A stretch of 64,000 bases of DNA from Bacillus aerolatus (GTDB lineage: Bacteria; Bacillota; Bacilli; Bacillales; Domibacillaceae): the NCBI RefSeq assembly GCF_009183655.1, contig NZ_WEIO01000004.1:297556-361555 (forward strand), in the 5' to 3' direction. How positions within the stretch are numbered: the first letter of the stretch is position 1; each line of letters starts with the position of its first letter. This document shows positions 17,041-24,533 of this stretch, in pieces. The notes under the pieces were generated by a model that was given only the letters and a program-made list of their open reading frames with translations, ran no database searches and was not told the DNA's origin. A program made the translations under genes and the position numbers.

Positions 17041-18018
17041 TTAAGATCCATAAATCATGATGTCCACTTTCCCATTTTCCGCAGTAACTTCTGTCCGGCC
17101 GCCGACTGGAAGTGTCGCAATCGGATCGGTGTGTCCGAAGCTCACGTTGGCGATCACTGGAATTCCGGCTAGCTCCGGCTTGTTTTTCAACAAGGAAACG
17201 AGCGCAGATTCAGTGATGTCCGACTCTTTCTGGAAACGGCCGATCAGGATGGCTTTTAGCTCTTTTGCGTCCGGCAAGTGAAGAACAGACTGTAAATTGC
17301 GGTCAAATGTCATCAAGTGTGTTTCATTATCGTCTTCGATAAACAGCATCGCATCTTTTAAAGAAGGCATAAATTCCGTCCCTTGCAGCAAATTCATCGT
17401 GCACAAATTGCCGCCGATAAGCCGGCCTTTCGCTTTCCCTTCTGTCACAACGACCGGACCCGCGTTCGGATAATACGTACGGTCTTCCTGATCCAAATAC
17501 CATTTATCGTCACTCCACGTCTCTGGCGGCTCGAGTTCAAACGGCGCATCATTCGTTAAGGCGGCAAGCATGCCTTGTACAGTGTAATCGGCCATTTTTC
17601 TCATGCCGAACGTGGAAAAGTGCGGACCAGAATACGTAATCAAGCCCGTTTTTTGATAAATCGCCAGCTGCAGCGCAGTAATGTCGCTGTAGCCGATCAA
17701 TATTTTCGGGTTGTTTTTAATTAACTCATAATCAATATGGGCAAGGAGCTGGTTCGCATTGTAGCCGCCGATCGCCGTGAAGATCGCTTTCACATTTGGA
17801 TCGCGAAACGCTTCATGCAAATCTTCTATTCTATTTTCAATAGACGTGGAAAACACGAGGTCATGCTCGTGAACGTGGCGTCCGAACGTCACGCGTAATC
17901 CAAATCCTTCCAAGCGCTCCCTCGCAATCTCCACTTGCTCTCCTTTGACAATCGCCATACTCATTGATGGGGCAATCACACGGATTTCGTCCCCTGGCTG
18001 TAAACGTGGTGGCTGCAT
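17041..18018 (-). CDS. S66 peptidase, LD-carboxypeptidase / MccF-like
   Basis: A 325-residue serine peptidase. The S66 triad can be placed at Ser111 (IGYSDITAL nucleophile elbow), Glu228 (LFIEDDNET) and His296 (SFGHTDP). The block AIGGYNANQLL and the long insert in the middle resemble the MccF branch, which cleaves microcin C-type peptidyl nucleotides, while LdcA trims the terminal D-Ala of muropeptide tetrapeptides. Either role is possible. GAGGAGG gives the start. Cytosolic, no signal peptide. Confidence 0.85.
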   Translation of the reverse strand: MQPPRLQPGDEIRVIAPSMSMAIVKGEQVEIARERLEGFGLRVTFGRHVHEHDLVFSTSIENRIEDLHEAFRDPNVKAIFTAIGGYNANQLLAHIDYELIKNNPKILIGYSDITALQLAIYQKTGLITYSGPHFSTFGMRKMADYTVQGMLAALTNDAPFELEPPETWSDDKWYLDQEDRTYYPNAGPVVVTEGKAKGRLIGGNLCTMNLLQGTEFMPSLKDAMLFIEDDNETHLMTFDRNLQSVLHLPDAKELKAILIGRFQKESDITESALVSLLKNKPELAGIPVIANVSFGHTDPIATLPVGGRTEVTAENGKVDIMIYGS

Positions 18019-18089
18019 TATTTTTCCTCCTCATCATTTATACTGTGATTTTTTTCTTTTAGCATACTACACGAGAAGAGTCAATGTTG

Positions 18090-18122
18090 AAAAAAAATAA
18101 AAAAGACGGCACAATGGCCGCC
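18090..18122 (-). terminator. Terminator of the 49-aa small gene
   Basis: GGCGGC-N6-GCCGTC stem followed on the minus strand by TTTTTTATTTTTTTT. Confidence 0.8.
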
Positions 18123-18124
18123 TG

Positions 18125-18274
18125 TTACCTGCTATGTACGTTTTCTTTGTACATTTCCTGCATTCTCTCTTTAATTATGTGCATAACCTGTTCAACTTTA
18201 CTGTCATCCCGGTGTGCTTCTTCAAAAGCTTCTTGCATGAGCAACAATAACTGTTTTTGTCCTTGCACGTTCAT
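18125..18274 (-). CDS. 49-residue helical small protein
   Basis: Starts MNVQGQKQLLLLMQEAF and is predicted to be a charged helical peptide. GAGGT lies 7 bases before the ATG and a terminator follows the stop, so it has the full dress of a gene despite its size. The N-terminal third matches the small protein at 12730-12900. Both lie near minus-strand metabolic or regulatory genes without obvious shared function. Function unknown. Confidence 0.72.
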   Translation of the reverse strand: MNVQGQKQLLLLMQEAFEEAHRDDSKVEQVMHIIKERMQEMYKENVHSR

Positions 18275-18388
18275 TTGGTTACCTCGGTTATCAAATATAT
18301 TGCTTTCTTTTTAAAGCAGATTTATCATACTACAAAATTATTAAACTTCCAAGAAAAAAGGCAGACTTCTTCCTTTTCTGTCACATTT

Positions 18389-18617
18389 GTTCCTGTTATT
18401 GGACAAGCGGCTTCCGCAGACATCGGCTTTGTTGCTGTTGTTCATCATTTCAAACGCTTTGTTCACGGCTCCGCGCGGTTGTTCATTATTTCAAGCGTGT
18501 TGTTCACGATTCCGCGCGGTTCTTCACGACTCTGCGGCGTTGTTCATCATTTTAAACGCGTTAAACGCGTTCTTCACGATTCCACGACGTTGTTCATCAT
18601 TTTAGCGGATTTGTTCA
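18389..18617. repeat. Intergenic array, 20-21 bp period, core GTTCA(C/T)
   Basis: Occupies the 380-bp gap between the 49-aa gene and the SLH-CAP gene. GTTCA/CTTCA cores at 18440, 18461, 18481, 18502, 18522, 18542, 18572, 18592 and 18613: steps 21, 20, 21, 20, 20, 30, 20, 21. Weaker units extend left to about 18389. Interleaved GCGCGG and TTTAAACGCG segments recur but are not fixed. It lies 3' of the SLH-CAP gene. No gene seen here. Confidence 0.85.
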
Positions 18618-18655
18618 TGCTTACCTTATGTTAAGAACAATACTTAGCTTTTCGC

Positions 18656-19714
18656 TTATCGTTTCACAAACATTTGTGTGTAGTACGTGCCGTATTCGCC
18701 GCCTTTAGCGATACCGATGCCGATTTCTGTGTAGTTCGGATTTAAGATGTTGGCGCGGTGGCCGGGGCTGTTCATCCAGCCTTTCATGACGGCTTCTGCT
18801 GTGCTGTAGCCGGCGGCGATATTTTCACCGGCAAATGTGTAAGCGACGCCAAATTGATCCATCATTTTAAATGGGCTGCCGTATGTTGGCGAGTTATGGT
18901 CGAAATAATTATTTTTCATCATGTCTTCTGATTTTAACTGCGCGACTTTTTCAACGTCAGCGGCAAACTTCAGTGGAGCGGCCCCTGTTTTCGCCCGTTC
19001 CTGGTTAACGAGGTTTAAAATTTGCTTCTCCATCTCAAAGTGAGTGTCCGCTGCCGGCTCTTTCGTTTGCTTCAGAGCTGTCACTTCTTCAACCTGATCG
19101 TTCGGCTGCTTGTCATTAAGAGCATTGTTAATAAAAACAGCGAGCTGCCCTCTCGTTACTTGTCCATCCGGTGAAAATGTCGTGGGTGACGTACCGCTTG
19201 TGATACCCGCTGCTGCGAGCGCATCTATATATTTTGCTGCCCAGTGGCTGTCAGGTACATCTGTAAAATCCGGCCCTTTTGCTTCCGGCAAGCTGAACGC
19301 CGTTACCATGATTTTTGCCAGTTCCGCTCTCGTCAGCGTACGATTTGGATGAAAATGATCCGCTTTTGAAAACACGCCTCGTTCCGTTAACGCAGCAATA
19401 TACGGATAGGCAGCTGTTCCAAGCGGTGAAATATCCTGGAAGGCTGGGGCTTTCGCCTGATTTGTATTCACGTTTAAAGCGCGCCCAATAAAAATAGCGC
19501 TCTGTGCCCGCGTAACAGTTGCTCCTGCTCTAAATGTCCCATCTTCAAATCCGGTAATAATTCCCCGGTCGGCCATTTTTGCAATTTGTGGATATGCCCA
19601 ATACTCACTGGAAATGTCACGGAAAGTACCCGCTGCATCCGCAGGAGATGCCCAGATACTTCCTGAAAGAATTAATGCAGCCGCTGCCGAACTCATTTTT
19701 TTTGAAAGTTTCAT
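18656..19714 (-). CDS. Secreted SLH-domain protein with C-terminal CAP (SCP/PR1) domain
   Basis: A 352-residue exoprotein. Residues 1-28 form a Sec signal peptide ending ADA. Three S-layer homology repeats follow (about 29-78, 92-140, 148-195), each with a TRAQ/TRAE/TRGQ-type motif, which anchor to pyruvylated secondary wall polymer. The C-terminal part (about 228-352) is a YkwD-like CAP domain with the HNS, AGENIAAG and GHRANILNPNYTEIGIG blocks. CAP proteins of this kind occur on Bacillus cell or spore surfaces with unclear activity. AAGGTGG gives the start. Confidence 0.9.
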   Translation of the reverse strand: MKLSKKMSSAAAALILSGSIWASPADAAGTFRDISSEYWAYPQIAKMADRGIITGFEDGTFRAGATVTRAQSAIFIGRALNVNTNQAKAPAFQDISPLGTAAYPYIAALTERGVFSKADHFHPNRTLTRAELAKIMVTAFSLPEAKGPDFTDVPDSHWAAKYIDALAAAGITSGTSPTTFSPDGQVTRGQLAVFINNALNDKQPNDQVEEVTALKQTKEPAADTHFEMEKQILNLVNQERAKTGAAPLKFAADVEKVAQLKSEDMMKNNYFDHNSPTYGSPFKMMDQFGVAYTFAGENIAAGYSTAEAVMKGWMNSPGHRANILNPNYTEIGIGIAKGGEYGTYYTQMFVKR

Positions 19715-19976
19715 AGCTTTCCACCTTTTCTAAATAAGTTATTACTTCTGACCTGCACAATTATACCAGTTCTCTGAATGAGCCTCATCGCCTGATTGAC
19801 CTATTACGTATATAAGAAAAACTTTCTATAAAATTACTTTTCTCTTACAGAAAAAAAATAAACATATAATTGATCAAATGAATTTTTTATTTGACGTTTT
19901 ACTGACACATTAGTGATTTACAGTAGGGATATCAGTTAAATATTTAAGTTGTTCCGTACATAGGAGGAATAAATAG

Positions 19977-20333
19977 ATGAAGAAAAAAACGATGTCGTAT
20001 GTGATGAGCAGTGCTCTTTCGTTAAGTATTTTAGGGTCATCCCCTTCGATGACAGCGGCGGGTCCAACCACGACAAAAGCCGAGATGGCGTCTTATAAAT
20101 ACCGGGAAGGACAGCAAATGAAACGAATTAGAGATTTTTCTGATGTCATTCGCGAGCAGGCTGAGGTTTTCGGCATTGATTCAGATGGCAAAGATGTTGA
20201 GACGATGGCAAAAGAAGTGCGTGAAGCGAAATTGAAGCACCAGGCTGCATCGTTTGGCATCAGCACGTTCAACAAAGATGTCCAAACAATTAAAAGAGAA
20301 ATACGTGCAGCGCAATTACATGCGAAGCGTTAA
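19977..20333 (+). CDS. Small secreted protein with two tandem ~29-residue repeats
   Basis: A 118-residue protein with a signal peptide (1 to about 28, cleavage near TAAG). The rest is charged and helical and holds two tandem units of about 29 residues, each with a FGI block followed by KDV and E(V/I)R-A (EVFGIDSDGKDVETMAKEV and ASFGISTFNKDVQTIKREI). An excellent AGGAGG site precedes the ATG. It lies alone, divergent from the SLH-CAP gene with which it shares the upstream region. Family not recognised. Confidence 0.75.
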   Translation: MKKKTMSYVMSSALSLSILGSSPSMTAAGPTTTKAEMASYKYREGQQMKRIRDFSDVIREQAEVFGIDSDGKDVETMAKEVREAKLKHQAASFGISTFNKDVQTIKREIRAAQLHAKR

Positions 20334-20403
20334 TCGACTCCTTTTTCTTTAAGCTGTCCATTTGGCAGCTTATTTGCATTTGCTTATACTTAAGAAAAGC
20401 GAA

Positions 20404-20504
20404 AGCGCCTTGCTCACCCCCGACAAGCACAAGACGAGCCGGCTGAAAGATTGTTCTTTAATCTTTTGGGCGGATTGGCTTGTGACCTCGAGGGGGCAGG
20501 CGCT
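20404..20504. repeat. 101-bp imperfect palindromic element upstream of the two-component operon
   Basis: Nested complementary blocks: AGCGCC/GGCGCT, CCCCC/GGGGG, CAAGC/GCTTG, CCG/CGG and AAAGATT/AATCTTT, closing on a short loop. It can fold as one long hairpin that ends 20 bases before the response-regulator start. Similar AGCGCC-ended palindromes are, to my memory, dispersed in Bacillaceae genomes; that needs a search. Confidence 0.65.
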
Positions 20505-20524
20505 AAAAAAATGAGGTGAAAAGA

Positions 20525-21217
20525 GTGACAGCTGCCGTTCTGCTCGCAGAAGATGAACTGGCGATCAGCCAAGTGTTAAAAGCGTATTTAGTGAAAGCCG
20601 GCTTCGAGGTCGTCCAAGCCTTTGACGGCCAGCAGGCGCTTGATTTATTCCATTCCGAGCTGCCTGACCTTGTGCTGCTTGATGTGATGATGCCAAAGGC
20701 AGACGGCTGGACAGTTTTAAAGGAAATCCGCCAAACGAGTTCGTGTCCGGTCATCATGCTGACGGCTCTTGGGGATGTCAACTACCGGCTGGAGGGGTTG
20801 AATAATGGTGCAGATGATTATATTACGAAGCCATTTAACGGCGAAGAAGTCGTTGCACGTGTTAAGGCTGTTCTCAGACGTTCAGGGGAAGTCCCCTCTT
20901 CCTCCTCTGTCAAACATTACGGCAGCTTAACGATCGACTGCAAAGCTCACCGAGTGACTTTAAAAGGAGTGGAAATCAATTTAACACCGCGCGACTTAGC
21001 GGTGTTGCTGTTTCTTTCTTCTCAGCCAAATCGAACCTTTACGCGTGAGCAGCTAATTGAACACGTCTGGGGACATGATTATGACGGCAGCGACCGCGCC
21101 GTCGATTTGTCGATCAAGCGTCTCCGGAAGTCGTTGAAAAACTGGCCGGAAACTGAAGGGGAAATTAAGACATTAAGAGGATTGGGGTATCAATTTTGTG
21201 TCTATGAAAACAACTAG
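20525..21217 (+). CDS. OmpR/PhoB-family response regulator
   Basis: A 230-residue two-domain regulator. Receiver domain 1-120 with the acidic pocket (AEDE), phospho-acceptor Asp in LVLLDVMMP, Thr in MLTALGD and Lys in YITKPFN. The winged-helix effector (about 130-230) shows LTPRDLAVLLFL and RAVDLSIKRLRKSL. Start taken at the GTG with AGGTG 6 bases upstream. It overlaps the histidine kinase gene by 14 bases. Targets unknown; the siderophore operon 2 kb downstream recalls the yclJK-yclNOPQ neighbourhood of B. subtilis but orthology was not tested. Confidence 0.92.
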   Translation: MTAAVLLAEDELAISQVLKAYLVKAGFEVVQAFDGQQALDLFHSELPDLVLLDVMMPKADGWTVLKEIRQTSSCPVIMLTALGDVNYRLEGLNNGADDYITKPFNGEEVVARVKAVLRRSGEVPSSSSVKHYGSLTIDCKAHRVTLKGVEINLTPRDLAVLLFLSSQPNRTFTREQLIEHVWGHDYDGSDRAVDLSIKRLRKSLKNWPETEGEIKTLRGLGYQFCVYENN

Positions 21218-22631
21218 AAGAATTTCTTTGCTGCGCTACTGGACGACACGCTATGTCGCCACCCTCTGCCTCGGCCTCTTAATTGCTGCCGGGCTGTCTG
21301 TCATTTGGCTGCAGCACACCATGCTCAAGAACCGCCTTGAAGTATCCGAGTTCATTGCAGAAGAACTAGCCAACCGGATTGCCGGCAGCCAGGAAGAAAC
21401 GAACCTCTCTCCGTCAATTGATGAAAATATGCTGAAAAACCGCGAGCTTTTTTTAAAGACTGAACAACCGCCGGCGATTTATATTACGGATGGAAGCGGG
21501 CGCATTCTTTCCGCAAACCAGCCAGCTGATTTAACGGAAAGAAGTTCATTTGCCCGTTCGCTTTTGCAACGAAAGACAGATGTGTTAAAGCTGTCGCCGA
21601 AAGATGCTACTGAATCGCGTATGTGGATGATCAAAAAGCCAATCCAAGTGGATCACATCACGTTTGGCTGGGTCGTGATGCTTCAGCCTGAAAATGAACT
21701 AGAAAATGTAACAGAAGAATATCGCCTGTTGACCATACTCATCGTCAGTCTCGGTTTATTTGGCTGGGCAGCCATTTATTTATTGTCCCGCCGTCTCTCT
21801 ACACCAATCAGCCAAGTAGCAGAAGCAGCCAAGCAAGTTCAGGAAGGTAATTATCACATCCGCCTGCCGGAACATATAAAAGAACAGGAAGTGTACGACC
21901 TTGTTCATTCATTTAAGGAAATGGCGCAAAAGCTGCAGCAGCTTGAATCATTGCGGGCTGAGCTGCTGGCTGGCGTTACCCATGAATTGAAAACGCCGGT
22001 CACGTCGATCAGCGGGCTTTTGCAGGCAGTAAAAGACGAAGTGGTAACCGGCGACGAAGCAAAAGACTTTATTGATATTTCGTTAAAAGAAACGGCCAAG
22101 ATGCAAAAAATGGTGAATGACTTGCTTGAATTTAATTCATTTTCGGCTAATGCTTTGCCTGTATCAGCTGAAAACCATCTCGTCAATGAGTTAATTAGTG
22201 AAATCATCCATCAATGGCAATTGGGGCAGGAGACAGAAGAGATCACTATTTCGCTTTCCCTTCTAGAACGGAACCGCTCGATTTCAACCGACCCGGTGCG
22301 GCTGCAGCAAATCATCGTGAACTTGCTGAACAATGCCCGCCATGCTGTCGATTCACGAGGAGAAATTGACGTGGTACTGTCAGAACAATCAAGTGGCATG
22401 CTGGCGATTGAAGTGAAAGATAATGGCAGCGGCATCCCGCCTGCTGAACAAACACTTATCTTTGAACGTTTTTACCGCGGCGATGAGAAAAAGTATAAAG
22501 TACGCGGTCTCGGCCTTGGACTTCCTTACAGCAAACTGCTCGCACACGCATTAAAAGGAGATCTCACATTAAAAGAAAGCTCTCCTTCTGGCACTATCTT
22601 TTTAATCCAGCTGCCGCTTTCTGGACAGTAA
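21204..22631 (+). CDS. Membrane sensor histidine kinase
   Basis: A 475-residue partner kinase of the preceding regulator. Two membrane helices (about 12-35 and 173-195) flank an extracytoplasmic sensor of some 135 residues. Then come HAMP (about 196-250), HisKA with the phospho-accepting His in GVTHELKTPVTS, and HATPase_c with N (VNLLNNARHA), G1 (KDNGSGIPP) and G2 (RGLGLGLPYSK) boxes. The start overlaps the regulator end, as expected for translational coupling. The sensed signal cannot be read. Confidence 0.92.
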   Translation: MKTTRRISLLRYWTTRYVATLCLGLLIAAGLSVIWLQHTMLKNRLEVSEFIAEELANRIAGSQEETNLSPSIDENMLKNRELFLKTEQPPAIYITDGSGRILSANQPADLTERSSFARSLLQRKTDVLKLSPKDATESRMWMIKKPIQVDHITFGWVVMLQPENELENVTEEYRLLTILIVSLGLFGWAAIYLLSRRLSTPISQVAEAAKQVQEGNYHIRLPEHIKEQEVYDLVHSFKEMAQKLQQLESLRAELLAGVTHELKTPVTSISGLLQAVKDEVVTGDEAKDFIDISLKETAKMQKMVNDLLEFNSFSANALPVSAENHLVNELISEIIHQWQLGQETEEITISLSLLERNRSISTDPVRLQQIIVNLLNNARHAVDSRGEIDVVLSEQSSGMLAIEVKDNGSGIPPAEQTLIFERFYRGDEKKYKVRGLGLGLPYSKLLAHALKGDLTLKESSPSGTIFLIQLPLSGQ

Positions 22632-22660
22632 CAGCGAAAAAGTTCGATACATTGACTTTA

Positions 22661-22748
22661 GATAATAAAGTAGAGAATTCGGATAACAAAACATCCTATT
22701 TGGATAATAAAAAGCAAAATCAGATAATGAAGTGCCTAACTTGGATAA
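22661..22748. repeat. Intergenic array, 20-21 bp period, core GATAA
   Basis: GATAA cores at 22661, 22682, 22703, 22723 and 22744 (steps 21, 21, 20, 21), AT-rich between cores. Starts 30 bp after the kinase stop and ends just before its terminator, so it lies within the 3' untranslated region of the two-component mRNA. Confidence 0.8.
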
Positions 22749-22754
22749 AAAATA

Positions 22755-22797
22755 GTGAAAAAGACGATCGCTGACAACACTGTGCGATCGTCTTTTT
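22755..22797. terminator. Bidirectional terminator between kinase and DUF1540 gene
   Basis: Stem AAAAAGACGATCGC / GCGATCGTCTTTTT with a 12-base loop; usable on both strands, serving the kinase and the facing small gene. Confidence 0.93.
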
Positions 22798-22836
22798 AAG
22801 CGAACTATTATTTCCCTGCACGGGTGCCCTTTGGAT

Positions 22837-22998
22837 TTAGCTAAGGCCTTCCGGTTCGAACGTCTTGCAGTCCGTCTCTTGTGTATTAGAGGCTGTTTGC
22901 CCTTTATGACTTACTACATAAATACTTTCAGCTGAACATTTATTGCCTCGTGCCCAATATGCGCAGTTGTTTACTTCGCATAATACGTCTTTAGCCAA
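22837..22998 (-). CDS. DUF1540 cysteine-containing small protein (copy 1)
   Basis: A 53-residue protein with four cysteines in the DUF1540 arrangement: CEVNNCAYW, NKCSAESIYV and ETDCKTFEP. The pattern suggests a small metal- or disulfide-stabilised fold; function is unknown. The TTG start lies 8 bases after a GAGGGGGG run; a GTG further upstream is too close to that run. Closely similar to the next gene upstream, so a tandem duplication. Confidence 0.82.
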   Translation of the reverse strand: MAKDVLCEVNNCAYWARGNKCSAESIYVVSHKGQTASNTQETDCKTFEPEGLS

Positions 22999-23076
22999 TG
23001 TCGCCACCCCCCTCACTTTTTATATTTTACAAAAATGACGTCCCAATACCCGGCTTATTTTGGGTGGTATGACACT

Positions 23077-23110
23077 AAAAAAAGACTTGCCGCAACAGCA
23101 AGTCTTTTTA
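23077..23110 (-). terminator. Terminator between the two DUF1540 genes
   Basis: Stem AAAAAGACTTGC / GCAAGTCTTTTT, 7-base loop, T-rich on both strands. Confidence 0.9.
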
Positions 23111-23123
23111 CTTACATTCACTT

Positions 23124-23291
23124 TTAACCTTCCAGCTCAAACGTCTGGCAATCCGTTTCTTCCACGTTAAATGCTTTTTTTCCTTTATGGCTCACGACAA
23201 GAATTTCGTCAGCTGAGCATCTGTTGCCTTTTTCCCAATAGACGCAATTGTTTACTTCACACAACACACCATTTAGGACGTCTTTTTTCAA
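23124..23291 (-). CDS. DUF1540 cysteine-containing small protein (copy 2)
   Basis: A 55-residue paralogue of the neighbouring gene: CEVNNCVYW, NRCSADEILVV and ETDCQTFEL keep all four cysteines at the same spacing. A strong AAGGAGG precedes the TTG start. Each copy has its own terminator, so they are probably expressed independently. DUF1540 proteins are common in spore-forming Firmicutes without an assigned role. Confidence 0.85.
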   Translation of the reverse strand: MKKDVLNGVLCEVNNCVYWEKGNRCSADEILVVSHKGKKAFNVEETDCQTFELEG

Positions 23292-23309
23292 ATTGATTAC
23301 CTCCTTGAT

Positions 23310-23393
23310 TTATTTCGGATCATGCGGCGGTGTACAGTACATATACGGAGGAGCAGGTGCCAGCATCGGCACTTCTCCGTATATGACCGGCAT
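23310..23393 (-). CDS. Possible 27-residue Pro/Tyr-rich peptide
   Basis: Candidate starting MPVIYGEVPM and ending CTPPHDPK, ending 18 bases before the start of the second DUF1540 gene. Composition resembles short coat-associated peptides. The DNA also forms a two-part hairpin (see next entry), so the codon pattern could be a by-product. GAGG is only two bases from the ATG. Weakly supported. Confidence 0.3.
   Translation of the reverse strand: MPVIYGEVPMLAPAPPYMYCTPPHDPK
23340..23385. other. Compound inverted repeat, CATATACGGAG ... CTCCGTATATG
   Basis: Perfect 11-bp outer arms (23340-23350 and 23375-23385) enclose a perfect inner stem GTGCC/GGCAC (23357-23361 and 23368-23372). No U-run follows, so it is not a simple terminator. 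It lies in the leader of the second DUF1540 gene. Confidence 0.7.
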
Positions 23394-23508
23394 TTCCTCA
23401 TATTCCAACTTTTTAATGAAATAATCATTACCGGCTAAAAAGTGCCGGCAATTGAAAAGATAGTATGTTATTCCACTTTTGTCTTTTTTTAAACAACTGA
23501 AAAAAAAT

Positions 23509-23542
23509 AACCCTCGGCAGAATGTTACTTCCACCGAGGGTT
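23509..23542 (-). terminator. Terminator of the siderophore uptake operon
   Basis: AACCCTCGG / CCGAGGGTT stem followed on the minus strand by ATTTTTTTT. Confidence 0.92.
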
Positions 23543-23549
23543 AAATAAA

Positions 23550-24509
23550 TTACTTCAATCCTTCTTGTACTTCTTTTACCATCCCAGAAACGGATTCCAA
23601 TCCGCCGCCTGATAAGTACCAGTAGCCCGGGTCAAGATAAACGATATTGTCGTTTTTATAAGCTTTCGTGTTTTTCACTAAATCATTTTCGATGACTTGT
23701 TTAGCAGATGATCCGCCGCCTTCTGCTACAACAGCGCCGCGGTCAATGACGAATAAGTAATCAGGATCTTTTTCAACGATGTATTCAAAGGAAATGCTTT
23801 GTCCGTGAGTAGATACTTCAATGTCCTTATCAGCCGGTACGACGCCGAATACATCATGGATCACACCGAAGCGGGAACCAGGTCCGTACGCGCTTACTTT
23901 GCCGTCGTTAGCCAGTACGACTAACGCTTTTTTGTTTTCTTTTGATGCTTGTTCTTTCAGTTTGTTAATGTCTTCTTCTACTTTTGCCAATTCTGCTTTC
24001 ACTTCATCTTCTTTGCCAAAAATTTCACCTAGAGTCGTTGCGTTGTTTTTAAATGAGTTCATGTAGTCTGCCGGGTCCACACCTAAGTAAACAGTTGGTG
24101 CGATTTCAGCAAATTGGTCATACATTTCAGCTTGACGCGCGGAAATAATGATTAAGTCTGGTGCTAATTCGTTAATTTTTTCAAAGTCTGGCTCTTTCAA
24201 GCTTCCTACGTTTTCATACTTTTCGTCTTCGTATTTGGACAAGTATGCAGGAATGTTTTGCTGCGGAAGTCCAGTTACTTCTACTCCGAGTTTATCAAGC
24301 GTGTCCAGTGTACCAAAGTCAAAGACAACGACCTTTTCCGGGTTTTTCTTCACCTTCGTTTCATCGAGTTCGTGCTTGACGGTTATTTCTTCTGTTTCTT
24401 TTTTCGGTTCACTGCCTGCCTTCTCTTCTTTTTCAGCGCTTGAACCGCAAGCGGCCGCTACGATGACAAATAATGCCGTTATCATGAATAAAGATAGTTT
24501 TTTCCACAT
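23550..24509 (-). CDS. yclQ: Siderophore-binding lipoprotein, YclQ-like (petrobactin type)
   Basis: A 319-residue class III solute-binding protein with lipobox VAAAC near residue 20. Long stretches agree with what I recall of B. subtilis YclQ, including FDFGTLDTLDKLGV, GSLKEPDFEKINELAPDLI, STHGQSISFEYI and WYLSGGGLES. YclQ binds petrobactin and precursors outside the membrane. Start chosen at the ATG 8 bases after GGAG. It is last in a yclNOPQ-order operon. Exact siderophore range is inferred. Confidence 0.92.
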   Translation of the reverse strand: MWKKLSLFMITALFVIVAAACGSSAEKEEKAGSEPKKETEEITVKHELDETKVKKNPEKVVVFDFGTLDTLDKLGVEVTGLPQQNIPAYLSKYEDEKYENVGSLKEPDFEKINELAPDLIIISARQAEMYDQFAEIAPTVYLGVDPADYMNSFKNNATTLGEIFGKEDEVKAELAKVEEDINKLKEQASKENKKALVVLANDGKVSAYGPGSRFGVIHDVFGVVPADKDIEVSTHGQSISFEYIVEKDPDYLFVIDRGAVVAEGGGSSAKQVIENDLVKNTKAYKNDNIVYLDPGYWYLSGGGLESVSGMVKEVQEGLK

Positions 24510-24533
24510 GATCAATTCTCCACCTCTGCCTTT

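Noticed and set aside
16831..18617. CRISPR array
   Set aside because: Conserved part is only 5-8 bases, the period is about 21 bp and there are no cas genes.
18257..18634. Plus-strand frames across the GTTCA array with VVHHFKR-like repeats
   Set aside because: No ribosome binding site; overlaps the minus-strand 49-aa gene and the array, and phase breaks at 20-bp steps.
20516..22631. Calling the two-component pair YclJK because of the nearby yclNOPQ operon
   Set aside because: Context is suggestive but sequence features are generic OmpR/HisKA; orthology not testable here.
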